This document shows, in pieces, positions 37,122 to 46,694 of a DNA stretch of 64,000 bases. Within the stretch, counting starts at the first letter, position 1. Each line of letters opens with the position of its first letter. Source of the stretch: Devosia soli (GTDB taxonomy: Bacteria; Pseudomonadota; Alphaproteobacteria; Rhizobiales; Devosiaceae); the NCBI RefSeq assembly GCF_000970455.1, contig NZ_LAJG01000042.1, positions 186,001 to 250,000 on the forward strand, given 5' to 3'. A program made the translations under genes and the position numbers. Under the pieces are notes generated by a model, which saw nothing but the letters and a program-made list of their open reading frames with translations, was not told the DNA's origin and did not search any database.

Positions 37122-38267
37122 GTGGTCGAGGCAGCGACGCGTCAGCGCTACCTCATCATCTCCAATGGTCATGGCGAAGACGCCATTGCGGCGGCGCTGG
37201 TTCGGCGCCTGTCGCGCGAGGCCGTGGTCGAAGCCTATCCCATGATCGGCAGCGGCAAGGCCTATGATGGCGCGTGTGCCATTGTCGGTCCGCGCGCCAC
37301 GCTTGCCTCGGAAGGCTGGCGCAACGTGAAAGGCTCGCTCCGCCGCGATGTCGTCAGCGGCGGCCTGCTCACCGTGCCGCCGGCGCTCAAATTCCTCCGC
37401 TCGGTGCGCGGCCATTATGACAAGATCATCGTCATCGGCGATATGGTCGGCGTTCTCGCCGCGCTTGCCGTTGGTCTCTGCGATCTCATCTATCTCGATG
37501 TCTATAAGACCGGCTCGGCAAGACTATATTCTGCTGCCGAAGCGTGGGCCATCAAGCGCACCTGCAAGACCGTCTTCTGCCGCGCGCAAAGCCTTGCACA
37601 GAAGCTGACCGATATCGGCGTCGACGCTCGGGCGGCGGGCAATATCATGATGGATGCCATTCCCGTCGGCGAGTACAACGCCCGCGCCCGGCGCCGCACC
37701 CCACTGGCGGTGACCCTGCTACCGGGTAGCCGGGCGCTGACGGCGGAAAGCTTCGCTTTGCAGGTTTCGGCCCTCCGCCTTATCCCCGAGAGCGAAAGGC
37801 CCGACGTTTTCCTCGCTGTCGCCGGGAGCGTCAGCGTCGATGAACTGGCCAAGGCCGCGAACCTGCGGCGAACGCCTCTCCTCAGCACGGAATCGGCCGA
37901 CCTCGGGGAATTGAGCGACGGCAATCTGACCGTCCATATGGCCCGTGGCAGCGCCATGGGTAATCTGATCGAGGCTTCGGATGTCGTGATGAGCCAGGCT
38001 GGTACCGCGACGATCCAGTCGCTCGGCCTTGGGCGCCCGGCCATCACCTTCATCAATCCGCGCGATCGCCGCTCGCGCTTTGCCGACGAGCAAAACCTAT
38101 TCGGCGAGGCGCGCATCGTGGTCGAACCAAAGGCCGAGGAGATTGCCACGGCACTCCGGCGCCTCCTCACCGACACGGTCGAGCGGACCCGCCTCGGGCA
38201 GGTCGGTCAGGACCGGATCGGTGGTCCCGGCGCGATGGAAGCCATCCTCGCCGAGATCAGAGCCTGA
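37122..38267 (+). CDS. LpxB-related glycosyltransferase-like protein (TIGR03492 type)
   Basis: The 381-residue protein resembles the lipid-A-disaccharide-synthase-related group. Its N-terminus has ISNGHGEDAIAAALVRRL, the signature for that group, in place of LpxB's GExSGD. Later blocks are VIGDMVGVLAALAVG, VTLLPGSRALTAESF (sugar-nucleotide domain) and DVVMSQAGTATIQSLGLGRPAI. A GT-B fold is likely. The donor, acceptor and pathway are unknown. The group is known mainly from cyanobacteria and Deinococcus, so presence here is unusual. The start is GTG at 37122, 2 bp after the DUF2093 stop. Confidence 0.7.
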   Translation: MVEAATRQRYLIISNGHGEDAIAAALVRRLSREAVVEAYPMIGSGKAYDGACAIVGPRATLASEGWRNVKGSLRRDVVSGGLLTVPPALKFLRSVRGHYDKIIVIGDMVGVLAALAVGLCDLIYLDVYKTGSARLYSAAEAWAIKRTCKTVFCRAQSLAQKLTDIGVDARAAGNIMMDAIPVGEYNARARRRTPLAVTLLPGSRALTAESFALQVSALRLIPESERPDVFLAVAGSVSVDELAKAANLRRTPLLSTESADLGELSDGNLTVHMARGSAMGNLIEASDVVMSQAGTATIQSLGLGRPAITFINPRDRRSRFADEQNLFGEARIVVEPKAEEIATALRRLLTDTVERTRLGQVGQDRIGGPGAMEAILAEIRA

Positions 38268-38513
38268 TCAGGCGCCGGCCGTTTCCGGATCGAGCAGGCG
38301 GTGGAGGTGAACGATAAAGTAGCGCGTCTGGGCGCTGTCGACGGTCATCTGCGCCTTCTGCTTCCAGGCGACAAGCGCGGAAGCATAATTGGGGTAGAGC
38401 CCGACGATGTCGACCTTATCTAGGTCGGCAAAGGTGATGCCATCGATGCTCGACAGCTCGCCGCCGATCACGAGGTGGAGAAGTTGCTTTTCGGGTGCTT
38501 TGTTTTCAGCCAT
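38268..38513 (-). CDS. DUF4170 family protein
   Basis: This 81-residue protein contains KQLLHLVIGGELSSIDGITFADLDKVDIVGLYPNYASALVAWKQKAQ and RYFIVHLHRLLDP, the whole DUF4170 domain. No catalytic motif is visible; the family is conserved in alphaproteobacteria with no assigned role. It overlaps the upstream CysQ-like gene by 8 bp and is convergent with the glycosyltransferase-like gene, adjoining its stop directly. Confidence 0.86.
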   Translation of the reverse strand: MAENKAPEKQLLHLVIGGELSSIDGITFADLDKVDIVGLYPNYASALVAWKQKAQMTVDSAQTRYFIVHLHRLLDPETAGA

Positions 38514-39369
38514 CGCTCACGGGTCCACTGAGTTGGGTTGAGGTCGGTTCGTTTTCGATCAGGGGCTCGGGACAGCCATAGACCTTGATCAAAGCGGTAT
38601 GGACGGCGGGTTTTAGGCTCATGTCGCTGAGCACCGCAAGCGCCCCATGGCGCACATCTCGTCTGTTGAATTGTGGGAACCCGCTGCACACATCGGCAAA
38701 GTCGAGTCCGGATTCCTTGAGGATCACGGCGGCCGCAGCGATATCCCAATCCTGGCTGCCGCGCCGGGCGACCGCTGCGTCGAGCTTGCCCGTTGCCACC
38801 TGCACCAGCCGATAGGCGAGCGAAGGATACATCGGTCCGCGTGAATAGTTGAGGCCCGTGGCCTGCAATTCCTGGTGCACGGCTCCGGGCGCGGGAATGA
38901 TCGGCGCCGCACCCGCCCGGCGATGCCGCGTCAATGGCTCGCCATTAAGTCGCGCGCCGCCACCAAGGCTTGCCTCATACATTTCATCACGCGCCGGCGC
39001 GTAAACGACGCCAGCGACCGGAATACCGTTTTCGACGACGGCGAGGCAGACCGTCCAGCAGTCTTCCCCTCGCAGAAAGGCGCGCGTTCCGTCGATCGGA
39101 TCGACGATGAAAACCCGGTCGCAATCGAGGCGGCTCGGATTGTCTGCCGTTTCTTCGCTGAGCCAGCCATAAGCAGGGCGGGCATTGAGCAGGCTCGCGG
39201 CAAGATAGCGATCGACAACGATATCGGCTTCGCTGACCGGAGAGGCGTTGTCCTTGTTCCAGCTCTTGATGTCGCGCCGGAAATAGCTCGCGGCAATGAT
39301 CCCCGCGGCCACGGCGGTGGCGCGGAGCAGTTCGAGATCATCTTCGTAAGGTGGGGCGAAAGCCGGCAT
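38506..39369 (-). CDS. Inositol monophosphatase-family phosphatase, CysQ-like
   Basis: The 287-residue protein is a magnesium-dependent phosphatase of the IMPase/CysQ family. It has the metal site DPIDGTRAFLRG at about 89-100, the earlier glutamate in WLSEETADN and the late WDIAAAAVILKESG. CysQ hydrolyses 3'-phosphoadenosine 5'-phosphate; the family also includes inositol phosphatases, so the substrate is not certain. The N-terminus PPYEDDLELLRATAVAAGIIAASYF matches rhizobial CysQ. It is followed by an overlapping DUF4170 gene. Confidence 0.85.
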   Translation of the reverse strand: MPAFAPPYEDDLELLRATAVAAGIIAASYFRRDIKSWNKDNASPVSEADIVVDRYLAASLLNARPAYGWLSEETADNPSRLDCDRVFIVDPIDGTRAFLRGEDCWTVCLAVVENGIPVAGVVYAPARDEMYEASLGGGARLNGEPLTRHRRAGAAPIIPAPGAVHQELQATGLNYSRGPMYPSLAYRLVQVATGKLDAAVARRGSQDWDIAAAAVILKESGLDFADVCSGFPQFNRRDVRHGALAVLSDMSLKPAVHTALIKVYGCPEPLIENEPTSTQLSGPVSDG

Positions 39370-39651
39370 AGGCGGCTTTTAGGCCTCGCCCGGGCTTTGG
39401 ACAAGGCCCGCTCGGGCGATGCCCCCTTCTGTGATTGCGAGGGGGGTCAGGCACTTGGAAACAGCAGGGTAAACAAGCCGCAACCGCGTTCGGTAAACTG
39501 CTTCCTACAGTGTGCAACACCCCGCTAACCACCTCAGAAAACAACATAAACTTAACCGAACCGATTAAGGCGGCGGGTAAGGGGACGCGCTAGATTGCCC
39601 TCATAAACGGAGCGCAAAAAACAGCTCTCGAAGTTACAGGAAGGCTCAAAA

Positions 39652-40167
39652 ATGGTTCATGGCGTTGCGATGGAAGGATCGTCAGTCGTACTTGCGTTCG
39701 GCAAGCCCGCTCTGGCCGAGCGCCGCTTCGTTGCGGCAAACGATAATGGGCCGCGCGATCCGGTGAAGACCGTGACAGTGCGCAAACAGCTCGAACAGAG
39801 CGGTGTGGCCGTCAAGATCAAGGTTCCGGTGACCGAATTCATCGGCGTGGCGGTAGCCACTTCGATTTCCGGAGAGGGCGTGCTGACAAGCTCGATCGAG
39901 CTCGTCCATCCCGATGGCGAACTGACCTATAAGGTTTTCGAAGAAGAAGGAAACCACAACGTCGTCGCCGAGTGGCAGAACTGGGGCAAGAAGCTCCGCC
40001 TGCCGCTCTTCATCAAGGCCGGCGACGGCACCTATCTCCCCTATAGCCAGCAGGTCGATGGCGTGATGGTCGGCGACGTGGCGCCGCGCCGCAAGCTCGC
40101 TGCCGATGCCGCCCGCCGCCCCCGCTTCCTCAACCGCCGCAAGCCGGGCGAAGCCGAGCGCAACTAG
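39652..40167 (+). CDS. DUF6101-like conserved hypothetical protein
   Basis: This 171-residue protein is preceded by AGGAAGG. Visible blocks are VAVKIKVPVTEFIGVAVA, LVHPDGELTYKVFEEE, VVAEWQNWGKKLRLPL and an arginine-rich C-terminus ARRPRFLNRRKPGEA. The order of these, and the RRKPG end, resemble DUF6101, which is known only from Hyphomicrobiales and has no assigned function. I see no signal peptide or membrane span. A terminator follows. Confidence 0.62.
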   Translation: MVHGVAMEGSSVVLAFGKPALAERRFVAANDNGPRDPVKTVTVRKQLEQSGVAVKIKVPVTEFIGVAVATSISGEGVLTSSIELVHPDGELTYKVFEEEGNHNVVAEWQNWGKKLRLPLFIKAGDGTYLPYSQQVDGVMVGDVAPRRKLAADAARRPRFLNRRKPGEAERN

Positions 40168-40200
40168 CTTTCAAGAATCCCCCTCCAAGGGCACGTCAAC

Positions 40201-40243
40201 GGGACCAGCTGGTGGTGCGGCTGGTCCCTTTGGCGTTTTTTTT
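40201..40243 (+). terminator. Rho-independent terminator after the DUF6101-like gene
   Basis: GGGACCAGC (40201-40209) pairs perfectly with GCTGGTCCC (40220-40228). A T-rich tail with eight T begins at 40236. A second overlapping stem (TTGGCG with CGCCAA) spans the T run. Confidence 0.75.
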
Positions 40244-40328
40244 CCGCGCCAAAACCACCGCACTCGAACCTCCCCCTTGATGTGGAAGGCCGGTAGTGTG
40301 CTTCCCTAACGGTGTCCTTGCAGATGAA

Positions 40329-41258
40329 CTACCAAGCCCATTCCGCCAGCAGCGCAAGGGATATCGCGATCCCGACATAGTGGTTGTTTTGAAACCGCAG
40401 CAGCGGATTGCCTGGGGTTTCCGCGTTAAGCGTATAGACCTGCCAGGCAAGGAGGCCGCCCGCGACCAGCGACAGCACGGCGAAGATGAGGCCGCCGCCG
40501 GCCTGCAGGTTTGCCGCCTGCCACAGCAGGAATGCGCCGACATAAAGAACCGCGACCGCCGGGCGTACATTTTCGCCAAAGAGGCGAGCCGTTGATTTGA
40601 CGCCCACCAAGGCGTCATCCTCGACATCCTGCAAGGCGTAGATCGTGTCGTAGCCGATGACCCAGAGGATGGTGCCGAGATAAAGCAGCAGGGCCGGCCA
40701 GGCGATGCCGCCTGTCTGGCTCGACCAGCCCACCAGCGCGCCATAGGAAAAGGCGAGGCCGAGGAAAAGCTGCGGCCACCACGTGATCCGCTTCATAAAG
40801 GGATAGATTGCCACCAGCACCAAAGAGGCGACGCCGGCCCAGACGGTGAAGCGATTGAACTGGAAAAGGATGATTGCGCCCAACAGCGCCTGAGCGACGA
40901 GAAAGACCAGCGCTTGCTTGGCTGTGACCTGCCCTGACGGGATGGGCCGTGACCGCGTTCGCGCCACCTTATCGTCGATATCGCGATCAACGATATCGTT
41001 GAATGTGCACCCTGCCCCGCGCATCAAACCGGCCCCGATCAGCATCAGGATGGCGTGATACCACCCGAAACCCCAATCGGGTTGCGCAACGGCCGCGAGC
41101 GCCAGCCCCCAGACGCACGGCCAGAACAGCAGCCACACCCCAATCGGCCGATCCCACCGCGCAAGGCGCAGGTAGGGCTTGGCAATGGCCGGCGCGTAGC
41201 GATCGACCCAATTATCCTTTTGGGCATCGGCAACGGGGGCGGAATGGATCTCGGACAT
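40329..41258 (-). CDS. ubiA: 4-hydroxybenzoate octaprenyltransferase
   Basis: UbiA joins an octaprenyl or decaprenyl chain to 4-hydroxybenzoate in ubiquinone synthesis. The 309-residue membrane protein has about eight helices and both aspartate-rich loops: GCTFNDIVDRDIDDKVARTRSRP at about 104-126 and YDTIYALQDVEDDALVGVKS around 206-225. It provides the quinone for the respiratory chain whose terminal oxidase lies at 26-32 kb. It is divergent from rsmE, with a repeat between them. Confidence 0.94.
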   Translation of the reverse strand: MSEIHSAPVADAQKDNWVDRYAPAIAKPYLRLARWDRPIGVWLLFWPCVWGLALAAVAQPDWGFGWYHAILMLIGAGLMRGAGCTFNDIVDRDIDDKVARTRSRPIPSGQVTAKQALVFLVAQALLGAIILFQFNRFTVWAGVASLVLVAIYPFMKRITWWPQLFLGLAFSYGALVGWSSQTGGIAWPALLLYLGTILWVIGYDTIYALQDVEDDALVGVKSTARLFGENVRPAVAVLYVGAFLLWQAANLQAGGGLIFAVLSLVAGGLLAWQVYTLNAETPGNPLLRFQNNHYVGIAISLALLAEWAW

Positions 41259-41274
41259 TCTTTCGGGCCTTTCG

Positions 41275-41436
41275 AGCGCCCCAGCCCCCCTTGTCCTTAC
41301 GGGAGAGGGACAGATTTTCTGCCGTGAGCAGAAAATCAGGGTTAGGGGTTCTCTCCACGCATACAGCGTTTATGGTGGCGCCCGAAACCCCTCATCCGCC
41401 CCTTTGGGCACCTTCTCTGGCCAGGAGAAGGCGGAG
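41275..41436. repeat. Intergenic repeat-like element between ubiA and rsmE
   Basis: The region has a perfect 10-bp hairpin, GATTTTCTGC (41313-41322) with GCAGAAAATC (41328-41337), and flanking blocks GGGTTAGGGG and ACCCCTCATCCGCCCC, of a kind recurring between genes in Hyphomicrobiales. There is one copy in this window. Confidence 0.5.
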
Positions 41437-41443
41437 CCTCGAA

Positions 41444-42193
41444 ATGCCCCGTACCCACGCCACCCTGCCCCGTCTTTTCGTTGACGCCGACCTCGCTCAA
41501 TCAGCCGAGATCACGCTCGATAAGGACCAGTCGCTCTATCTCGCCGCGGTCCTTCGCAAGGCCATCGGCGACGAGGCCGTGCTGTTCAACGGCCGCGATG
41601 GCGCCTGGCTTTGCCGTCTCACGGCTGATTCGAAAAAGTCGGTTGCCCTGCAGTGCGTCGAACAGATCGCGCCGCAGCCGCCACGCCTCGACCTCTGGTA
41701 CGGTTTTGCCCCGCTCAAAAACGAGCGGCTCGACTATGTCATCCAAAAGGCTGTGGAAATGGGCACCGGCACGATCCAACCGGTGATGACCCAGCTCACC
41801 CAGGTCCACCGCCTCAAGACCGACCGACTCCATGCCAATGCCATCGAGGCGGCCGAGCAATGCGAAGTGCTCAATGTCCCCGAGATCGCACCGGAGGTTA
41901 CGCTTGAGCGTCTCCTCGCCTGCTGGCCGGTCGAGCACGCCGAACGCCAGCTGATCTTTGCCGATGAAGCCGCGGCCTCGGCTTCCCCGCTCGAAACGCT
42001 GCAAAGTCTTAAAGGCAAAAAAGTCGGCCTGCTGATCGGCCCCGAAGGCGGCTTCTCTCCATCAGAACGTGAAAAACTGCTCTCGCTTTCGTTCGTCACG
42101 CCGATCAGCCTTGGCCCGCGCATTCTTCGCGCCGATACGGCGGCCGTTGCCGCCCTCGCCGTTATTCAGGCGACCATCGGTGATTGGCGATAA
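41444..42193 (+). CDS. rsmE: 16S rRNA (uracil-1498-N3)-methyltransferase
   Basis: RsmE methylates N3 of U1498 in 16S rRNA. The 249-residue protein has an N-terminal PUA-like domain and a C-terminal SPOUT (trefoil knot) domain with LLIGPEGGFSPSEREKL and SLGPRILRADTAAVAAL, the SAM-binding knot. The lysine-rich PLKNERLDYVIQKAVEMG is typical. The ATG at 41444 follows a weak SD; the frame upstream is repeat sequence. gshA follows after 76 bp. Confidence 0.94.
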   Translation: MPRTHATLPRLFVDADLAQSAEITLDKDQSLYLAAVLRKAIGDEAVLFNGRDGAWLCRLTADSKKSVALQCVEQIAPQPPRLDLWYGFAPLKNERLDYVIQKAVEMGTGTIQPVMTQLTQVHRLKTDRLHANAIEAAEQCEVLNVPEIAPEVTLERLLACWPVEHAERQLIFADEAAASASPLETLQSLKGKKVGLLIGPEGGFSPSEREKLLSLSFVTPISLGPRILRADTAAVAALAVIQATIGDWR

Positions 42194-42269
42194 AAGCTGA
42201 TTGCATTCCGGCTTGCGCTCGCTATCTTGCCGGCCCAGTTTAAGCCTCACCTATTTTGACGAGGATGCC

Positions 42270-43640
42270 ATGGCCGGCGCCGATAGTTTTTCGCCACTGA
42301 TCGAATCGCGGGCCGACCTCATCGAGGCCATGTCGCGCGGTGCCAAGCCGGAAGCGGAATGGCGCATCGGCACCGAGCATGAAAAGCATGTCTTTCATAC
42401 CGATCCGCTGCGCCCGGTAACCTATGAGGGCCCGGACGGCGTCCGTGCCCTGCTCGAGGGTATCGAAAAGGCAACGGGTTGGCATCCGTTCTATGATGGC
42501 GAGAACCCCATCGGCCTGCGCAACGATGCCGTCGCCGGGGGCATCTCGCTCGAGCCCGGCGGGCAGTTCGAGCTCTCCGGCGCGCCGATGGAAACGCTCC
42601 ACGAAACCGCCGCCGAAATGGCCGAACACCTGCGCGTCGCAAAGGCAGTCGCCGCCCCGCTCGATATCCATTTCCTCGGCCTTGGCGTTACCCCGCTCTG
42701 GGCGGTCAAGGATATCCCGGCCATGCCCAAGTCGCGCTATGGCATCATGACGCCCTATATGGATAAGGTCGGTAGCCTCGGTACATCGATGATGTATCGC
42801 TCCTGCACGGTGCAGACCAATCTCGATTTTTCGAGCGAGGCCGACATGGTCAAGAAGCTGCGCGTTTCGCTTGCGCTGCAGCCGATTGCCACTGCACTTT
42901 TTGCCAATTCGCCCTTCGCCGATGGCCGCGACACCGGCTATCTCAGCTTCCGCAGCCATATCTGGCTCAATACCGACGACGCCCGGACCGGTATGCTGCC
43001 CTTCGCCTTCGATGAAGGTTTCGGGTTCGAGCAATATGCCGATCATGCGCTCGACGTGCCGATGTATTTCGTCATTCGCAACGGCAAATACGTCAACGTC
43101 GCCGGCGAAAATTTTCGCGCGTTCCTCAAGGGCGAACTGCCGCAACTGCCGGGCGAAAAGCCGACGATCAAGGATTGGGAGGATCATCTCTCGACCCTTT
43201 TCCCCGAAGTCCGCCTCAAGCAATTTCTCGAAATGCGCGGCGCGGACATGGGCAACGAGGCCCATGTCGTTGCCCTCTCCGCGTTCTGGACCGGCCTTCT
43301 TTACGACAGCGTTTCGCTCGAAGCGGCCTGGGAACTGGTGCGCAACTGGACCGAGGACGACCGCGATTATCTCCGCCGCGAAATCCCGCGTCTCGGGCTC
43401 GATACGCCGTTTGACCGTTCGAGCATTTTCGATATAGCCGCTCAGGCTGTCGGCATCTCCGAGGCAGGCCTCGTGCGCCGCAATCGGCTCAATGCGCAGG
43501 GCCAGGACGAAACCATCCATCTCGCCCCCCTCGAAGAAACCATCCGGACCGGCAAGGCGCCCGCGCAGCGCTGGCTCGAAAAATTCCATGGCGAATGGAA
43601 TGAGGATGTGACCCCGGTGTTTGTCGAAGCCGAGATGTAG
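42270..43640 (+). CDS. gshA: Glutamate-cysteine ligase
   Basis: GshA makes gamma-glutamylcysteine, the first step of glutathione synthesis. The 456-residue protein belongs to the plant/alphaproteobacterial type: EWRIGTEHEKHVF near the N-terminus, NDAVAGGISLEPGGQFELSGAP, MYRSCTVQTNLDFSSE, and YADHALDVPMYFVIRNGKY. SD GAGGA sits 4 nt before the ATG at 42270. In plants this type is redox-regulated by a disulfide; the matching cysteine pair is not obvious here. purD follows. Confidence 0.94.
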   Translation: MAGADSFSPLIESRADLIEAMSRGAKPEAEWRIGTEHEKHVFHTDPLRPVTYEGPDGVRALLEGIEKATGWHPFYDGENPIGLRNDAVAGGISLEPGGQFELSGAPMETLHETAAEMAEHLRVAKAVAAPLDIHFLGLGVTPLWAVKDIPAMPKSRYGIMTPYMDKVGSLGTSMMYRSCTVQTNLDFSSEADMVKKLRVSLALQPIATALFANSPFADGRDTGYLSFRSHIWLNTDDARTGMLPFAFDEGFGFEQYADHALDVPMYFVIRNGKYVNVAGENFRAFLKGELPQLPGEKPTIKDWEDHLSTLFPEVRLKQFLEMRGADMGNEAHVVALSAFWTGLLYDSVSLEAAWELVRNWTEDDRDYLRREIPRLGLDTPFDRSSIFDIAAQAVGISEAGLVRRNRLNAQGQDETIHLAPLEETIRTGKAPAQRWLEKFHGEWNEDVTPVFVEAEM

Positions 43641-43724
43641 GGAAGCCGCGCTCGCGCGCAGGAATTTCTTGCCCTCCCGGCCACTTTCCTGCATCACGCC
43701 CGCAGATCGAGCGTGGAGGCGGCA

Positions 43725-44996
43725 ATGCGGGTTTTGGTCATCGGATCGGGCGGGCGCGAACATGCCTTGGCCTGGAAGATTGCGCAGTCGCCGCTCCTCT
43801 CCAAGCTCTTCATCGCCCCGGGCAATGGCGGCACCGAAGCAGTTGCCGAAAACCTTCCCGTCGACATCACCGACCATGCCGCGGTTATTGCCGCCGCCAA
43901 GGCGCATGATGTCGATTTCGTTGTCGTCGGGCCTGACGCACAGGTGGTTGCCGGCCTTGGCGATGATGTCCGCGCTGCCGGCATCGCCTGCTTCTGCCCT
44001 TCCAAGGCTGCAGGCCAGCTTGAAGGTTCGAAGAGCTTTACCAAGGCGCTCTGCGACGAATTCGATATCCCCACCGCCGGCTACGCGCGCTTCGAAGACG
44101 AGGCTTCGGCCCTCGCTTACGTCTATACTCAGGGCGCTCCCATCGTGATCAAGGCCGATGGTCTTGCCGCCGGCAAGGGCGTCACCGTCGCCATGAGCGT
44201 TGAGGAAGCGGAGGAAGCGATCATCGATTGCTTTTCCGGTGCATTCGGTGCCTCCGGCGCCGCTGTGGTGATCGAGGAGTTTATGGAGGGCGAAGAGGTC
44301 AGCCTTTTCGTCCTATGCGATGGGGAAACGCTCCTGCCGCTCACGACGGCGCAGGACCACAAACGCGCCTTTGATGGCGACACCGGCCCTAATACAGGGG
44401 GCATGGGTGCCTATTCCCCAGCCCCGGTGATGACGCGCGAGCAATACGATATCGCCATGGCTCGCATCGTCGAGCCCACCGCCCGCGGCCTCGTCCAACG
44501 TGGCACGCCTTATCAAGGCGTCCTCTATGCCGGGCTGATGCTGACCGGGGACGGCCCCAAGCTCGTCGAATACAATGCGCGCTTCGGTGATCCGGAGACG
44601 CAGGTGATGATGATGCGGATGGAAAGCGACCTGCTGCCCCTCCTTCATGCCACCGCCACCGGCACGCTCAAGGGGCATGAGGTTGAGTGGAAGGACCAGT
44701 TCGCCCTGACTGTGATCATGGCCGCCAAAGGCTATCCAGGGAGCTATGAAAAAGGCAGTGAAATCCGTGGAATTGATGGGCTCGACAGCCACGATCTCGC
44801 CGTCTTTCACGCCGGAACGAAGCGGGAGGGCGGCCGTTTACTGGCTAATGGCGGACGCGTGCTGAATGTCACCGCGCTCGGTCCATCGGTGAGAGAGGCA
44901 CAGGACCGTGCTTATCGGGGCGTTGCAGCAGTGGATTGGCCAGAAGGATTTGCGCGACGCGATATCGGATGGCGCCAAATCGCCCGCGAAGGCTGA
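43725..44996 (+). CDS. purD: Phosphoribosylamine-glycine ligase
   Basis: PurD joins glycine to phosphoribosylamine in purine synthesis. The 423-residue ATP-grasp protein starts [21 protein letters not shown], and has [33 protein letters not shown] and [13 protein letters not shown] and ARFGDPETQ, all family signatures. An ATG at 43713 adds four residues, but 43725 gives the standard N-terminus. It lies 84 bp downstream of gshA. Confidence 0.96.
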   Translation: MRVLVIGSGGREHALAWKIAQSPLLSKLFIAPGNGGTEAVAENLPVDITDHAAVIAAAKAHDVDFVVVGPDAQVVAGLGDDVRAAGIACFCPSKAAGQLEGSKSFTKALCDEFDIPTAGYARFEDEASALAYVYTQGAPIVIKADGLAAGKGVTVAMSVEEAEEAIIDCFSGAFGASGAAVVIEEFMEGEEVSLFVLCDGETLLPLTTAQDHKRAFDGDTGPNTGGMGAYSPAPVMTREQYDIAMARIVEPTARGLVQRGTPYQGVLYAGLMLTGDGPKLVEYNARFGDPETQVMMMRMESDLLPLLHATATGTLKGHEVEWKDQFALTVIMAAKGYPGSYEKGSEIRGIDGLDSHDLAVFHAGTKREGGRLLANGGRVLNVTALGPSVREAQDRAYRGVAAVDWPEGFARRDIGWRQIAREG

Positions 44997-45138
44997 ACCT
45001 TTCTTCAATCTTGCAGCATTAAGCTCTCCGCGGACCGTCTTTGACGAGACGCCACCTGGACGCCCGTTGACGCCGCTACAATTGCGCGGAAAAATTCTGG
45101 TGGATCGGTTGCGCTCCAAGGAAAGGGAGCGAGGCGGA

Positions 45139-46023
45139 ATGAGTACTATTTCTGGCCCCAAGATCGGTGTGGCCCTCGGCGGCGGTTCGGCGCGCGGGCT
45201 TACGCATATCCCCTATATCGAGGCTATGGATGAGCTCGGGCTCAAGCCATCGGTCATCTCGGGCACCTCGATCGGCGCCCTGATCGGCTCCGGCTGGGCA
45301 GCCGGTATGACCGGTAAGGAATTGCGCGAACATTCCTATGAGGTGCTGGGCACGCTGCGAACCATTGCCACAAAGCTCTGGGCGACGCAGATCAAGGGCA
45401 TTGGCGGCATCCTGCGCAATGGCATTTCGATGCAGCTCGATCCGCTCCATATCGTCGATGCCTTCACGCCTGCCAGCTTCCCGGAGCAGTTCAGCGACCT
45501 CAAGATCCCGCTTTATGTCGTCGCCACCGATTTCCAGTCCTGGCACCAGGTCGTGTTCAATTCAGGCCTTCTGCGGCCGGCCATTGCCGGCTCGATTTCG
45601 ATGCCGAGCATCTTCAAGCCGGTTGTCCACGGCAATCACATCCTCGTCGATGGGGCCGTGGTTAATCCGCTCCCCCTCGATCAGGCCGATATCGGCACCG
45701 ATTTCCTCATCGGCATCGACGTCAACGGCGATCCTTCGAACGGCATCAACAAGACCGACCATCGTCCGCTCGATATCTGGTTTGGCTCGGCGCAGATCAT
45801 GATGCATTCGCTGATTGCCCATTCCATGGCCGCTTATCCGCCAGACATCTATATCCGGCCGCATGTGGCAAGTTTCGGCGCCATGGAATTCTGGCGCGTG
45901 CGCGAAATCCTGACGCATGTCGAAGCGGAAAAAGACCGCTTCAAACACATGCTCACGCGCAAGATCGAAGCCTATATCCAGAACAAAATCGAGCCCATTC
46001 CAAGCAACCGCTCGCACGGTTGA
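45139..46023 (+). CDS. Patatin-like phospholipase, RssA type
   Basis: The 294-residue protein is a serine hydrolase of the patatin fold. The oxyanion-hole glycines are in ALGGGSARG, the nucleophile Ser44 is in GTSIG, and the catalytic Asp171 is in VDGAVVNPLP. Between about 90 and 120 lies IKGIGGILRNGIS. It resembles RssA/YlbK lipases that act on acyl lipids, substrate unknown. No signal peptide is visible, so it is cytosolic. The ATG at 45139 follows GAGGCGG. Confidence 0.88.
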   Translation: MSTISGPKIGVALGGGSARGLTHIPYIEAMDELGLKPSVISGTSIGALIGSGWAAGMTGKELREHSYEVLGTLRTIATKLWATQIKGIGGILRNGISMQLDPLHIVDAFTPASFPEQFSDLKIPLYVVATDFQSWHQVVFNSGLLRPAIAGSISMPSIFKPVVHGNHILVDGAVVNPLPLDQADIGTDFLIGIDVNGDPSNGINKTDHRPLDIWFGSAQIMMHSLIAHSMAAYPPDIYIRPHVASFGAMEFWRVREILTHVEAEKDRFKHMLTRKIEAYIQNKIEPIPSNRSHG

Positions 46024-46085
46024 GAGGCCAAACAAAGTGCGTTCCGAAAGGCACGCGTGAGTTGGCTCTTTCAAGGAGAAACGAG

Positions 46086-46127
46086 GGAGAGGCGCAAGTG
46101 GGAATGCGCTAGGCCATGCGCCTCTCC
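46086..46127. other. 11-bp perfect inverted repeat between convergent genes
   Basis: GGAGAGGCGCA (46086-46096) and TGCGCCTCTCC (46117-46127) flank a 20-nt loop. It lies between the ends of the patatin gene and the small LuxR-type gene. No T run follows on either strand. Confidence 0.5.
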
Positions 46128-46169
46128 TAAAGGATGCGTGGCGGGACGGCCCTACACCCTGTTTCGTCG

Positions 46170-46502
46170 TCAGCCCTGGCGGAATGGACCGCCGAGGCCG
46201 AAGGCAATTCGAAAGTCGTCGATGTCGACGACGTTGGTCTGGATGCGCATCTGCGGCAATGTCGAGAGCAGATGCAGCATATGCGTCAGCCCGCTGGCGC
46301 CGACCTTCTCGCAAATCCTGTCCATATGGGTTTTGAGGCTCGCATCGGTCAGCCGGAGCTTGGCAGCGATTTCGGGCATAGACCGACCGGCAACCAGATC
46401 ACGCGCGATCGCCGTTTCGCTGGTCGTCAGGTGATAGGGGTTGTCGAGGGCGCGCCTTTCGCGCTCCCGCTGATAATCTAGAGCAATATCGAATGCCGAC
46501 AT
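46170..46502 (-). CDS. Small LuxR-type helix-turn-helix regulator
   Basis: The 110-residue protein is essentially a single LuxR/GerE DNA-binding domain at about 25-90: LTTSETAIARDLVAGRSMPEIAAKLRLTDASLKTHMDRICEKVGASG. No receiver or autoinducer domain is attached. The N-terminal 24 residues are charged and the tail is hydrophobic and glycine-rich. I chose ATG 46502. It is divergent from a longer LuxR-type gene, 192 bp away, and the two may cross-regulate. Confidence 0.8.
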   Translation of the reverse strand: MSAFDIALDYQRERERRALDNPYHLTTSETAIARDLVAGRSMPEIAAKLRLTDASLKTHMDRICEKVGASGLTHMLHLLSTLPQMRIQTNVVDIDDFRIAFGLGGPFRQG

Positions 46503-46694
46503 TCTGTCTGGTCCAGGAGGGAAGCTCCAACTGTCCCGAATCATACAGGCACTTGGAATAGTTGAGAATCGGCAGCTTTCGCGCTGTGAGAATTGCCACT
46601 GTGACAATTGACGCCGCCATTTTTTCCATCGGCAAAAATGACGATGTAAAAAACTGCAAAATGCACTCGCGGTGACGCACGAGCGTGTTACTGC

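Noticed and set aside
39540..39580. CtrA box upstream of the DUF6101-like gene (TTAACCGAACCGATTAA)
   Set aside because: The two TTAA half-sites are separated by 9 nt, not 7.
46531..46548. lux box in the divergent LuxR gap
   Set aside because: CTGT-N10-ACAG is a dyad but is 2 bp longer inside than the usual lux box, so I mention it without calling a site.
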